DNA from: Diogma glabrata
Taxonomy: Eukaryota > Arthropoda > Insecta > Diptera > Cylindrotomidae
NCBI GenBank assembly: GCA_963693315.1
Contig: CAVNZG010001038.1
Coordinates: 1 to 64,000, forward strand
Length of the DNA: 64,000 nucleotides
Direction: 5' to 3'
Part shown: in pieces, positions 38,262-48,906 of the stretch
Layout of the letters: each line of letters begins with the position of its first letter
How positions within the stretch are numbered: position 1 is the stretch's first letter
Notes under the pieces: model-generated
Told to the model about the DNA's origin: nothing
Seen by the model: only the letters and a program-made list of their open reading frames with translations
Database searches by the model: none
Program-made: the position numbers and the translations under genes

Positions 38262-38555
38262 ATGGATGTAGGTAGCTTAGAAATGATTTTAATTGAATTA
38301 CAAAGCGACATTGGCTTGAAATCGCGTGATAAATTTAATATATGGAACAATATTTTCAATGAAAAATATCCAGTTTTAAAAGATGCCTATCTTAGAATAA
38401 ATTCATGTTTTGGGTCAACATTTTTATGTGAATCGTCATTCTCTCAAATGGATTATGCAAAATCTAAATACCGTCCAAGTAGGACTGAAAATTATCTTGA
38501 TGATTGCTTGCGTTTAGCTGCAAGTAATTATGAACCCGAATATACTCAAAAATAG
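38262..38555 (+). pseudogene. hAT transposase C-terminal (dimerisation) fragment
   Basis: This 97-residue frame carries FGSTFLCESSFSQMDYAKSK, then YRPSRTENYLDDCLRLAASN and YEPEY. This is the C-terminal dimerisation region typical of ZBED/GTF2IRD2-like hAT transposases. It ends 200 bp before the right terminal repeat, as in intact elements. The catalytic core and zinc finger upstream were not found. Confidence 0.8.
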
Positions 38556-38763
38556 CTGATGATATTCAATATCAATCATCTCATTAAAATAATAAAGAAG
38601 TGTTTTTTTCAATGAAAACCATTTTTTAATTTTTTAATTACTATAATAATTATTATTTAATTTTTTAATTACTATTATAATTTAATTACTGGTCGATCGC
38701 CATTCGTTTAGGAAAAAAAAGTAGCTCTATGGGTCGAAAAGGTTGAGCACCCCTGCTCTGGAT

Positions 38764-39417
38764 TGACGTTTTGGTGGACGCCAGCCAAATATCAGTTAAC
38801 TGTTATAGAGACATTGTTTTATTATTCTGTGTTAAAGAGCCTATTCAGAGATTCAGTTAGAAGACTTACTTGACCGACAAATTCTGAGACCTTCCTCTTG
38901 AATGATACTATGCTTTTACAATCGGAGGTAGTCCAGAGAACCTCATCTCTGCACACCGAAACTGTTGACGGTCAACTGTGCCGACGGAATTCAAGGATAT
39001 GTGTTTAGATTGGAGGCAGGACATATTGTGTAAATTTTCTTGTTTATTTTTTCAGAAGTTTCGTGGCATCAACCTCTGCGATTGCTTTGTAGCATATATG
39101 ATCTCGGATTCTTATTATCGTAGATTCTTATTATAGTAGGTTGGTTGGGCTAATATCCTGATTAACGAATGCCTTATACGTTCTTTGTTTGCGTTTATCC
39201 TGACCCAAATTTAGCTGATGATGTCCTTCATTTAATATATATATTAGATACTGGTAATAAATCCTTTACGCTTTGTCTACCCAGGTAGAACTGACATTGA
39301 AGTTTAATTTTGATAGATATTGCCCTAAAGCGAACATCACAGTTTTCAAGAATGAATATCTGAAAATCTCAAAAACTATTTACTGAATTCCTGAATTAAA
39401 AACAAAATAAATTTATC
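38764..39417. other. Downstream flank of MINPP copy 2, nothing recognised
   Basis: No coding similarity or repeat structure identified. Confidence 0.45.
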
Positions 39418-39423
39418 TTTATT
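39418..39423 (-). terminator. Polyadenylation signal for MINPP copy 2
   Basis: AATAAA on the minus strand about 88 bases after the stop codon, a placement similar to that in copy 1. Confidence 0.5.
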
Positions 39424-39510
39424 TGGCTTAGAAAAATCATAAAAATCTCACATAATCAGATACACTGTTCTATCTAAATTAAATTAAAATAATGCTAATC
39501 AGCGGTATTT

Positions 39511-41088
39511 CTATTGAAATAATAAAACACATTGTGCAATAAGAACCAAAATGAAAGAAATCTTTTTAACACCAACCCCACTCACATCACAAAAAGTTTT
39601 TGAACAATCCGCATTCAAAAATTTACTATAAGTCGCTTCAAATTTACTCCAATCACATAAGCTTGTTTTACACCAGCTTAAATCTAATGGACTTTCGTTG
39701 ATAAAAAAAGTTACCTTATCTCGTTCACGTTCATTTGGACAACTAGAAATAGAATAGAAATAAAAACAATAATAAGTTAGACTTAAAGTTATATATTAAA
39801 GCAACACATACTCATATTTCACAATAGCAACATTCGACGCGAAGGGTGATAGTTGACTTGTTTTCCAATGACGTTTTCCCATTTGTTGAAAATTATCCGC
39901 TCGTAATGAATCGCGATCCTTGTACGCACCCAATCCAGTTAAAAATGTCAAAATCGTAGAATCATGTGCAAAATATGCCGTTACTTTCGGATTAGATGTG
40001 TTATTTCGAAGTTTTTCGAACATATCTTGAATAAGCTTACATGCAATATTTTCATTTTGTGTAAACCCATATCCCCGAACTTGATAGTCCCTCAAATCTT
40101 CAAGATACTCTAACACTTCAACTTGTTTCGGTGTAAAAACAACACACCATGGACTTAATGTTAGAATATTCCAACTTTGCTCATAACGGCAAACGTCCCA
40201 CATGATTAATATTTGCGCTTCGGTAAGCGGGTATCTGAATCCCAGGCGGACGGATACATCATTAGCTAGGTCTCTGAAAATTGGAAGATTTTTAAACTTC
40301 TGAAATTCGGAGTTGGGAGCAACAGCTGAAGCTTGGTTTTTAGCCCATGAGGAACAGTAATCAAAAGGACGTAGAAGATAATCTTGTGTTGGAGGTTTAG
40401 GTACATTAATATGATCGTAAGCACCGTCTCCGAATAGCCCCTCAAGAAAAGCTTTGTTTGAAGCAATAGTTCGTTGAAGATCCGTATTTTGAAAAAAGTA
40501 TTCTTCAGGTGTGTAGATATTATTCAACAATCGGCTGAAAGCATGTTGGTAATTGACTGCAATATATTTAACATCATTCCATCCTTGAACAGTCAAAAAC
40601 TTTTCATAGTTTTCGGTAATATTGGAGTTCCAGCTCCATAATTTTAACAGATCTAAATCACGATCACATATTGGACCACGGTCCGGTTTTGATCTCCGTT
40701 GTTCATAATTTTTAATAATATCATCACGAAGATCCACTAGGCTTCGGAATCCAGGCATATCTGTTCCTAAAGGCAATCGAGTTCCATGACGTACGGCTAT
40801 CCAGAACTTTTTTGGTTCACAATCTTGATAAAAAAAAGCAATTATAATTAAAAGAGAAATGAAAAAGGGATAACTTACTTGGAACATTGTACAATCGATC
40901 AGAATTCTGTCCTTTTACTACAACGTATGCTGTCTTCGATCCAAATTGCTTAATTTGATTCCTGCCATGGTCATCAGATTGAAAGCAATAATTATCACAA
41001 CAATTTGATGTATTTGTTGCAAATTGTGAGTTGATTAAGTGTAATATTTCTATGAATATAATTAACGATATCGCCAATGCTCCTGACA
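39511..41088 (-). CDS. Multiple inositol polyphosphate phosphatase, copy 2 (predicted GPI-anchored form)
   Basis: Coding exons are 39511..39742, 39812..40823 and 40879..41088. Introns are 69 and 55 bp with GT/AG ends, and splice phases match copy 1. The central exon is exactly 1012 bp in both copies. A hydrophobic signal (ISLIIFIEILHLINS) precedes CCDNYCF, the nucleophile motif RHGTRLP, SPWCVVFTPKQVEVLEY, and AHDST (HD motif). By eye about four fifths of residues match copy 1. The last exon continues past CDVSG into a ~20-residue hydrophobic tail (KKISFILVLIAQCVLLFQ) ending at the stop, a GPI-signal-like end. No in-frame ATG precedes the signal. The exon begins at TTATTTCCAG|TG, so an upstream exon ending in A would create the ATG across the junction, giving about 484 residues. 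Intact otherwise. Confidence 0.85.
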
Positions 41089-41974
41089 CTGGAAATAAAG
41101 AAATTTACAAAGTTTATTGTTGATAATATTTACTCCTACATACAAAGTTTTAAAAAATTCATATATTCAATTCAATGAAAATTAAATTCGTTAGGCGATG
41201 TAAATGTTTGATGAGTCAATATATTGCAAATGTTTCAATTAATCAGCAAAATTAATTTTATTACCCTAACTTTATTTTATTGTTTAATTAAGATTAAAGT
41301 ACTGAATACGATTTGTAAAACATGACACAAGTTTGCCGGCAGCAAAATATAGTAAAATAGTATAAACCAAAACAGAAAATCTGCTGAGTTAGTAAGCTAA
41401 GCTGACGCACGTCAATAAATAAACTATCACACGACACCCACCAAAAATGGTTTACCTTAACAAAAAAAAATTATTAATTTTGTGATTTTTTGTTACTTAT
41501 CCACATTTTTTGTTACTTATCCTTATTTTTTGTTACTTATCCACAAATAGTTAAATCATTGAAATAGCTGGCTTAAAATAAATTAACACAAGTGACATAG
41601 AAATTAGTGATCACCGCCACTGAATTAAAATGAACCAAAAACTTTCATTCAATATTTCAAATAAACTATTTGGTTTTCATAAAATAATAACAAACAGTTT
41701 AATTGTATAGTAAATGTGTGACTATAACATCACACTCTAATTATTTAAATTTAGAACAAATAAAACAACAATTATGTGCGAAACAAAAACATGCAGATTT
41801 AAATAACGATCCCAGACACGCAATCTGATTCTGTGCCAATTTGAAAAAAAAGTAGTGTATTAAAATAAAAACAATTCATCCGTCCGTATCGATCATACAA
41901 AAAGAGGTCAACGATTTAAAGAAATCAAATAAAAACAGTTAATTGATATATTAAAAAACAGAACTCTAACTTTA
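41089..41974. other. First-intron/upstream region of MINPP copy 2
   Basis: Contains a 20-bp unit (TTTTTTGTTACTTATCCACA) repeated three times at about 41484-41547. No other structure supported. Confidence 0.5.
41484..41547 (+). repeat. 20-bp tandem repeat, three units
   Basis: Units of TTTTTTGTTACTTATCCACA with one or two changes (the second ends TTA) lie head to tail, about 400 bp upstream of MINPP copy 2 exon. Such short arrays are common in AT-rich intergenic DNA. Confidence 0.85.
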
Positions 41975-42034
41975 CATACTTATTCCAATTCACTTTAAAA
42001 ACTCACGATCACTTAATATCATAAAACTGTTAAT

Positions 42035-42202
42035 TTATCGTACAATTAACCATGGAACACAATAACCACACCCGAAACTGAATTCCAACTTCAAATGATC
42101 ATTAAAAATAAAAATTGTTTTGTTATTATGATCGACTACTTCTAAGAGTTGTACAAACAGAATAACAAAACTAATAACGGTTATAACAAATAAATTATCC
42201 AT
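42035..42202 (-). CDS. Possible 55-residue secreted peptide upstream of MINPP copy 2
   Basis: The ATG at 42202 starts MDNLFVITVISFVILFVQLL, a convincing signal peptide, followed by a 35-residue mature part with two cysteines (FGCGYC) and a stop at 42035. It sits in the block shared with 25.64-25.90 kb. There the frame is broken, so it is either a young gene, an alternative first exon of the phosphatase, or chance. No family recognised. Confidence 0.3.
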   Translation of the reverse strand: MDNLFVITVISFVILFVQLLEVVDHNNKTIFIFNDHLKLEFSFGCGYCVPWLIVR

Positions 42203-42260
42203 AAAAGTTTTGTTGTTTAGTTTGATCGTTATATGTAGTGTGAATAAAGAGAGTATTTTG

Positions 42261-42777
42261 ATCAAACGATCATATAAGAGAATTTGATGAATGAATTTGT
42301 TTAACGACGACGTTAACGGTAGAAAAAACAAAACAACTTTAAGTTTGTTATGTTTTCGTTTCGTTATCGTAGTCGCGGGTTTGGATTGGTATTGATGTTA
42401 AAAACAATCTATAGTTTTTCTGTTTTATTGAACGTTTTTATGTTAATGAATGTAAATTATTAAATTTTTGTTTATTAAAATTTTACTTCCGTTTTAAAAA
42501 TAAAACTTATCATTCGTTACGGTTGGGTCATGTGAATAATTGAAATTATTTTTGTTTTGTTATTTTAATACAATCATTATAATAATAGGAGGGATAAAGT
42601 GTGAAATACATAAATGTTAGGTTTTTATGGAAAAGGTTTTATGGGTTGGGGATGGGGTAGTCCTATTAGTACATGAATATATCATAAAATATTACAAATC
42701 GACGATCATATGCATGTGTAATCCTTGGTTTTAGGATTCTTTAATTTAAAAAAGTAAAACAAACACCTTATGGTTTG
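42261..42777. other. AT-rich DNA left of the nested element, nothing recognised
   Basis: No coding similarity found. It is the left flank of the long inverted terminal repeat. Confidence 0.4.
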
Positions 42778-43105
42778 GATGTCCCCAAGACATGACCTAA
42801 CTTATGAAGTTGTTATTTTCATCCCTCCCACCGACTAATTATGTTCCTTTTGACTCAAAAATGATGTGTATGCAGTATTACTGAAATCATAAAATAATTA
42901 CCCACCGCGCAGTGGCGTCGAAGATAAGAAAATTAGCAGAATAATAGGATTTTTTATGTTTATCAGATATAATCATCTTAAAATATAATTATAATAATAT
43001 ATAATATTTCTCATAATTTCGATTTTTTATTAAAAGCTAATTACTTTACAATTCCAACGAGCCTTAATATTTAGAAATTGATCTTCGGAAAGCGTTTTTA
43101 TCGAA
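42778..43105 (+). repeat. Left long inverted terminal repeat of the outer nested element
   Basis: Matches 60408-60740 in reverse complement over about 330 bp. Best-conserved core is CACCGCGCAGTGGCGTCGAA, then GATAAGAAAAT(T/G)AGCAGAAT and AATAGGATTTTTTAT. The outer ~90 bp is diverged (CTCCCACCG, then CTAATTATGTTCC), so the precise tip is uncertain. No target duplication could be assigned. Confidence 0.8.
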
Positions 43106-43221
43106 TTTCTTCTTCTTAAATCCAAAAAAAAAATTTATTTCTGCGAAAATTCAGAAAAAATAAATTTTTATGTTAGATTTAGACATTGTTTGAGTAACAG
43201 AAATTTTTATTTTTGGATACA

Positions 43222-43760
43222 TTGCTAGCAGAATTAACTGGACATGGTAAAGTAGATCGTTTGTTAACCAAAGTAACATTTGGTAATATTGAGAAGTTAT
43301 TGACGGTTCCATAATGCAAAGAAGGGAGCGGCTTATCCATTGCGAATGCGATATATGAATGCCTTGAAGAATGGGATCTTACTGATAAAGTCGAAGGCAT
43401 GTGTTACGACACGACATCAAGTAACACTGGACCAGAAAAAGGTGGAAAAAAAGATTGGCCACAACTTGATTCGATTCCCATGTCGTCATCACATATAGGA
43501 GATTAAACTACGGGCTGTTTATGATCTCAAATTTGGAAAGACCACAGCACCCGATGTTTATCTGTTCAACAAATTTCAGAAGGCATGGGACGATGGTAAA
43601 ATTAATCCAACAATGTTCAAAAATGGAATATCGGACAAAAAACTGGGAAACAAAATTCCAAAACACTCGTGAGAAGCTCTAGTAATTTTTTGTCATGAAG
43701 AGTTGGAAAAATCACACCTACGCAGCGAATATAAAGAATTTTTGGAAGTTATATTGATTT
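43222..43760 (+). pseudogene. Outer-element transposase-like gene, segment 1 (frameshifted)
   Basis: One frame reads LAELTGHGKVDRLLTKV, then a stop, then GSGLSIANAIYECLEEWD and VEGMCYDTTSSNTG. After a frameshift near 43440 another frame gives FPCRHHI, a stop, EIKLRAVYDLKFGK, then APDVYLFNKFQKAWDDGKI, ISDKKLGNKI and EELEKSHLRSEYKEFLEV. The motifs DTTxSNTG and CRHH are those of a transposase-like protein family found in several arthropod genomes that I know only as uncharacterised. It has some resemblance to the C/D-x-x-H region of hAT transposases. The gene continues at 44181 and 59743. Confidence 0.6.
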
Positions 43761-44180
43761 AACAAAATCAGTTGTTCTATCGGAACGACTTGAGTGAGAA
43801 TTTAAATTCATTATTTTTCTTTTTTTGGATTGTATATCCTTTTATTTCACTCAAAATAAAAATTTTAATTATTTAAAAAAACTATTTTAATTTATTTAAA
43901 AAATTCAAACTTTATTGATTACAACATGTTTCGGAATACAATATTCCATCTACAGGTATTTTGTGTACAATTGAAGTAAAGTTAATTACGACTAGTAATT
44001 AACTTTACTTCAATTGTACACAAAATACCTGTAGATGGAATATTGTATTCCGAAACATGTTTTAATCAATAAAGTTTGAATTTTTTAAATAAATTAAAAT
44101 AGTTTTTTTAAATAAATAAAATTTTTATTTTGAGTGAAATAAAAGGATACAATCCAAAAAAAGAAAAATAATGAATTTAC
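43761..44180. mobile_element. Near-perfect palindromic insertion (377-bp palindrome)
   Basis: Arms of ~186 bp at 43803-43989 and 43995-44179 are almost exact reverse complements around the centre ATTACGACTAGTAAT (43985-43999), with a 5-base loop. The insertion interrupts the transposase-like gene. ATTGATTT occurs at 43753-43760 and again at 44181-44188, consistent with an 8-bp target duplication. About 42 bp at the left of the insertion are outside the palindrome. No ORF. Confidence 0.8.
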
Positions 44181-44341
44181 ATTGATTTTTCTTGGCGAAA
44201 CCATTGAAAATTACAAATTCAAACGCCCAGGTCCGACAAGTCACGCCGTTTGCATTTTTTCGAGACGTTTGCATTTTTCTGATTATGTTGTATGTAAAAA
44301 GTTGGTATAAATGCATAGATGGAACAGCAGCCGCAAATCAG
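44181..44341 (+). pseudogene. Outer-element transposase-like gene, segment 2
   Basis: Directly after the palindrome the frame resumes with IFLGET, then NYKFKRPGPTSHAV and RRLHFSDYVV, matching the order seen in the uncharacterised transposase-like family (REFLEL-IFLGG...F.APG..H.ARW). It is then cut at 44342 by the Harbinger insertion. Confidence 0.6.
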
Positions 44342-44856
44342 GAGCCCTATTTGTGAATACGAATTCGAGTAAACGAACTCTATTTTCGAATGAGTGGTAT
44401 TTGTGAATAAGAAAACGTATAATTTTTGAGCTAAAACGAATAACATGAAACGAACATAAATTTCCCTTATCTGGCAATTCGTTTTCGAGTAATAATTGTA
44501 CGATCATGAACGAATTTTTGTTCGTCCTTTGTTTTGTTAACGAAGTTAGTTAGTTTTGTCAAAATACCAACCAAAAAATTTAAAATGTAAGTAAATTCAA
44601 TAGATTATCTTAATTATTAAACTAAAAATAGTTATTATTAGATATTTTTACATTATGTGTTCTGATTATATGTTTTTATATAATGAATATAAAAACAAAT
44701 AATGTATATATAAATGTTATTATAATATAAGAATTTGTAATTATTTATCTTTTATAGTTAATGTAAGAGTTTGTAATTATTTATCTTTAATTTATTGTGG
44801 ATTGTTTTGTTAGTATTGTATGCGTTTGCTTTGAAATTGGTAGAGACTAGTGATAT

Positions 44857-45000
44857 AGTGAATTCTTTTCTAACTGTGCCGGACAAGTTCCACACGGAAT
44901 TATCGAAATTTGTATTTTTGTGTAAAAGTGCAATACAAAAAATAAAAATTTCGATAATTCGGTGTCGCGATTTGTTCGGTACAGTAGAAAATGATCCACT
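44857..45000. repeat. 144-bp imperfect inverted repeat (MITE-like) in Harbinger left arm
   Basis: Left arm AGTGAATTCTTTTCTAACTG, then TGCCGGACAAG and GGAATTATCGAAATT, pairs with the right arm AATTTCGATAATTCGG, then TTGTTCGGTACAGTAGAAAA, then TGATCCACT. Arms ~65 bp, loop ~10. The open frames on both strands reflect this symmetry and are not called. Confidence 0.65.
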
Positions 45001-45375
45001 TTTGTTGAGGTAATTAGCTATTGTGGGAAGTTTGGATATTTCATGTGCTTGTATAAAATAAGGATATTTCATGTAGTGTTAGTCATGTTTGGATATTTCA
45101 TGTAGTGGTAGAATAATCAAAAAGGGAGCCCATGAATTATTTTTAGGCAACGATTTTGTATGATTTAACTTTTCTCTGGTGAACTTCAGCATAGTTAAAC
45201 CAAGCCGGTGCTGCATAATGTATACGTAAGGGTTGGTTTAATAATAACATATACTATTTTTTTATGTTTACAAGTAAAGTTTTTTATTTAGCAGGGCATA
45301 TAATAAAAGAATCGGTTTTCGAAAAACGAATCTGAATTTTTCGCATTTTTCAATTTCATGACTAACATGGTTCTT
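45001..45375. repeat. Harbinger left arm with short repeats
   Basis: The phrase GGATATTTCATGT occurs three times at about 45033-45100. Remainder is unique AT-rich DNA up to the start of the large duplication. Confidence 0.5.
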
Positions 45376-45439
45376 GAAGGTGAGTCGAGAATCAGTCCAC
45401 TATACTCTGGTATATGACTGGATTATTGGTTCTGCTTGA

Positions 45440-46640
45440 TACAAAAGTAGTAGTAGTAGTATCTCTGCTCGCGACCTCTAGAGAAGTATATTTCCTGCGT
45501 TTTGTTGCAGTTTCTGGGTTCCAACCCTAGGGCGATTCCACAGATCTTCCTTAACAGGTCCGTCACATTCTCTGGACATATTAATTGGTGCTAACCATTA
45601 TGTGTTGTGCCCTCATATGCGGGACATTTGTTGATAGCTTGGGGGTCGGGTCTGTCCATGTAGTTATTTAATATTCGTGACTGACCGGATCTTAATTGCG
45701 CTAGAACGCATCTAGTGCTGCGAAGCAATTGATTCTCTTTTATACAGCGATAAGGGGCTTAGCGAAACCGAAGAACCTGAGCTATAGTAGGCTCCAGCCT
45801 GGTCTTGCAAATCGTAAACCTGTTGTCATGTCAAGCGGTAACGGGGAGCTCGGCTTAGCCACCCAGGTCGCGGGAAGGTGCTCCCTTAATTATCACCCTC
45901 TTTTGGGTACACACTAAAGAGGACTCAGGTAGGGCCAAACCATGAAAGGTACCAAGCCTCTGTGCACCTGTCGTCCCAGTTGTACATAGACTTCTAACAG
46001 GTATAGACGAAGGCCTGTTGGTGACCTTTATTGCGTCTTAACTCGTGGAAGCAATATGGGCAAATTTCGAAGTAATATTTTTTATCTTAAATTTCTTAAA
46101 ATGTTTGTTTTCTAACGATTTCTTTTATTTCTGTCAAAAGTTTTTACAGTGCCATGAATTCTTTAAATTCAGGTACTAAATCTTCGACACTGCAAGCTAC
46201 ATTGTTCGCAGAACGCTCTGCCTCAAATTCCACCGTTTTGGAAACTCCTAAAGAAATCCCCCAAATCCAGTCTTTAGGAGCAAGTGCAAGTGATCTCGGA
46301 GAGCCATCATATGACATCCGGTTGCGGTTCTCAATGCTGTGTTTTGTATTGTTTTTTAACTTCTTCCAGTGAGTTTCAGCAACTTTGGGTGTCCATATGG
46401 GTGCAGCATAGTTTATAATTGGTCGGTTTATTATTTTTATCCTTGGTCTATGAACTACCCGCTAATAATTCATGTAATTAAATTTAGACATCACTTATTG
46501 TGCATGAGAATTGAGCAATGGGTCGAATGTTTCCACCAACAGTCTCGGATTTTTAACTGTCGTATTAAGTATTTTGTCAATGCAGATGCTTAGTGTTGCA
46601 TTCACCTCCTTCGTCCATTTTTGGGAATTCCAAAGCTAAG
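45440..46640 (-). pseudogene. Jockey-like LINE 3' fragment, unit A
   Basis: On the minus strand the frames give CIDKILNTTVKNPRLL, TFDPLL, then RPIINYAAPIWTPKVAE, IQNTALRTATGCHMMALRDH, and later LAQLRSGQSRILNNYMDR, then NKCPAYEGTTHNG and HQLICPENVTDLL. This is the order found in the RT thumb and C-terminal Cys/His region of Jockey-type elements. It ends in a (TAC)n tail at ~45448-45462. Many stops and frameshifts. Same family as 11330-11662. The plus-strand open frames at 46154-46593 are shadows of it. Confidence 0.82.
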
Positions 46641-46722
46641 ATAACATATTCTAATTATTATATGCTTTATTAAAGCATAACAAAATACAACTTTACAACA
46701 ATATGATGCTTTAGTCAACTTT

Positions 46723-47325
46723 ATGGAAGATCACCAAGCATTAGCAAAGGGATTCAATACATCACCGGAAGGCCGAACCAGTTCCAAAAATCTATGGAAA
46801 GAAGTTGAAGTGCGGCTGAACAGCATTGGACCGCCTGTTAGAAGTTCGGGGGGTTGAAAAAAGTCTGGGCAGACTATAAATATAATATAAAAAAAACTGA
46901 AGCAAAATAAAATCAATATCTCAATAACTGGAGGCGGCCCATCAAAATCGCATACATTCTCTCAGTTTGAAGAAACTGTTATTAGGAAAATAAGTTTAAA
47001 AGAATCAGTGAATGGGATTGCAGATGCTGTATCTTTTGGGAATACAGAACTGTGTCTACCAAATATAGAAAACATTCCTCCAGTATCCATTGAATTTGAT
47101 AAAAGCAATGCTACAACACAAAATACGGAGGAAGTTCAAATGCACCCAACAAGAAATGATAAACAAAAACTATCAAAAAAACAATTACTAGAAAGGCAGG
47201 TGTAGTGTCAAAAACGTTTTCAAGAAAATGTGAATGACAAACTGCACAGTGTTGGAGAGACATTGATAGACACAAATAAAACTCTGCAACAAATGCTAAA
47301 ACTATTTGAAAAGCGATACGTTTAA
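46723..47325 (+). pseudogene. Harbinger Myb/SANT-like DNA-binding protein, unit A
   Basis: Harbinger elements encode a Myb-like partner that takes the transposase to DNA. Here MEDHQALAKGF, then SSKNLWKEVEVRLNSIGPP, then the KVWADYKYN helix form the trihelix/zeste-like domain. FSQFEETVIRKISL and a C-terminal coiled coil (ETLIDTNKTLQQMLKLFEK) end at the stop 47323-47325. Lesions: a one-base loss at ~46855 (GGWKKVW becomes GG-stop), another frameshift in the A-run near 46895, and TAG at 47203-47205. The first in-frame ATG is at 46723. Unit B has the same lesions. Confidence 0.75.
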
Positions 47326-47567
47326 GAAAAAAGAAAATTTTCTCTAGAAGAGCGGAAAATACAAATAAGAAAAATAAATATGATGGAAGAAATGTGATAT
47401 AAGAACTTCATTTATGTGATATAATATATTCAAAGAATAATATAAAAAAAATATTTATTAGTAACTAAGCAATTTAATTATTATTAAAGTTCAAATAAAC
47501 TATTTATGTAAAAAATAATATAATATTGAAATGAATTATAAAATGAATTAATATGAATATAAAATTG

Positions 47568-48890
47568 AAAATATGGAGGGGCTGAAATCTCACAGCTCTG
47601 AGATATCAAGACTTTGGTCTGGGTTAAGGATTTTGATATAGTTTTCGGCAAAAAACTTTTATGATGACATGGTTTTTAGTTTTGGGCAGCGATGTATATC
47701 AAACATAACTCTTTGTTAAAGTACAAGTATTTTTTTATCTCTGTTTAGAAATTTATTACAAAACTAACACGAAACATCAATACGTGGCCGGAAAATTATA
47801 ATCAAAATTCCAAAAATATTGTTAAAATCAAACTTTTTCAAAATTCCAAAAATTAGAATAAAATCAAATACTTAAATTTTTTCTAAATTCCAATAATATT
47901 TCAAAAATTCTTAAAAATTCAAACTTTTTCCAAAATTCTAAAAATATTGCAAAAATTATTACAAAATCAAAAATTGAAAATTTTTTCAAAATTCTAAAAA
48001 TTATAATAAAATCAAAAATTAAAAATTTTTCAGAATTCTAAAAATATTCCAAAAATTCTTACAAAATCAAAACTTAAAACTTTTTTCAAAATTCTAAAAA
48101 TATTGCAAAAAATTATTACAAAATCAAAAATACAAACTTTTTTCAAAATTCCAAAAATATTTAAAAATCTATAACAAATTCAAAAATTTCCATGTCCTAT
48201 TTTTCATTTTCAATTACATATACGTCATAAAAACAGCTACGTTTTTTTCCAAAAAATAAATGAAATTATTTTTTGACACACTTGACATTACTTTTTTGAC
48301 AAACTCATATGGCATTATAATTCTCAATAATAATAATAAAATTTCATTTCAAATAATTTTATTTTTTTCCAAAAATTGGGTAAAAAAATAAATAAAAATC
48401 TTTCTTTTGACACACTTGACAACATTTTTTTGACAAACTTATAATGCAATAATCTAGTTTTTGATCTCTCATACCAATCCCTACCATCAAGATTTCTCCA
48501 AATTTAATGTTCCTACTCGTAATCACTTAAAATGAACGTTTTTTAAGCCAAAAATATGAAAATTTGCTATTTTTGACACACATAATGATTTTTTTGACAC
48601 ACTTCCAGTACAGTTATCGAACACAGCGTCCTTTCGGACCTGTCCCTTAAGTATACCTATTTTTAGAAAAAAAAATTTTTGAAATCCCTCCAGCGGTTTT
48701 CCCTGCAGCGTAGGTAATGACGGCGGCCAGACGGCCAGACGGCCGGACGGCCGGCAGACAGACATACATTTTTTTTTGCTTCTTTAGAATCAGGAGGTCC
48801 TAAAACGTCGAGAAATGTCAAAAAAGTGGGGGTAAGAATTTCACTTTGAGCTCGTGAATGTAATACTTAGGTCTTTCAGACCGAAGTAAT
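47568..48890 (+). repeat. R element, copy A1 (forward)
   Basis: Begins AAAATATGGAGGGGCTGAAA and ends TCTTTCAGACCGAAGTAAT, a 10-bp-stem hairpin (ACTTAGGTCT/AGACCGAAGT, one mismatch). Inside are (i) ~50-55-bp A/T-rich units built on TTCAAAATTC(C/T)AAAAATATT, (ii) ~130-bp units containing TTGACACACTTGACA and TTTTTTGACAAAC (two here), and (iii) a conserved end block with CAGCGTCCTTTCGGACCTG and GGCCGGCAGACAGACATACA. Superfamily unknown. The minus-strand open frame over the end block stays open in several copies but varies in length. Confidence 0.8.
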
Positions 48891-48906
48891 ATGTAAGACA
48901 ATACAT

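Larger units (their letters stand above)
36204..38763 (+). mobile_element. hAT transposon, decayed, with 8-bp target duplication
   Basis: Element proper 36212-38755. The left end is CAGGTGTGCCCAACTCGTCG, and the right end read inward is CAGGGGTGCTCAACCTTTTC. Flanking octamers are CTCTAGAT (36204-36211) and CTCTGGAT (38756-38763), 7 of 8 identical. GATCGCGATCGACTGGTCGA-type repeats lie just inside the left end, and CTGGTCGATCGCC at the right. The transposase is mostly gone except a C-terminal frame. A foldback element is inserted in it. Confidence 0.88.

Noticed and set aside
43179..43400. Minus-strand 73-codon frame
   Set aside because: Antisense to the transposase-like gene segment, whose plus-strand motifs are specific.
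45729..45917. 62-codon plus-strand frame starting MILFYTAIRGLAK, repeated at 52779
   Set aside because: Shadow of the LINE C-terminal region on the other strand, where LRSGQSRILNNYMDR is the real signal.
46154..46593. Plus-strand open frames of 72-74 codons, also in unit B at 53204-53643
   Set aside because: They lie antisense over a minus-strand Jockey-like LINE fragment. Both units share them only because of the duplication.
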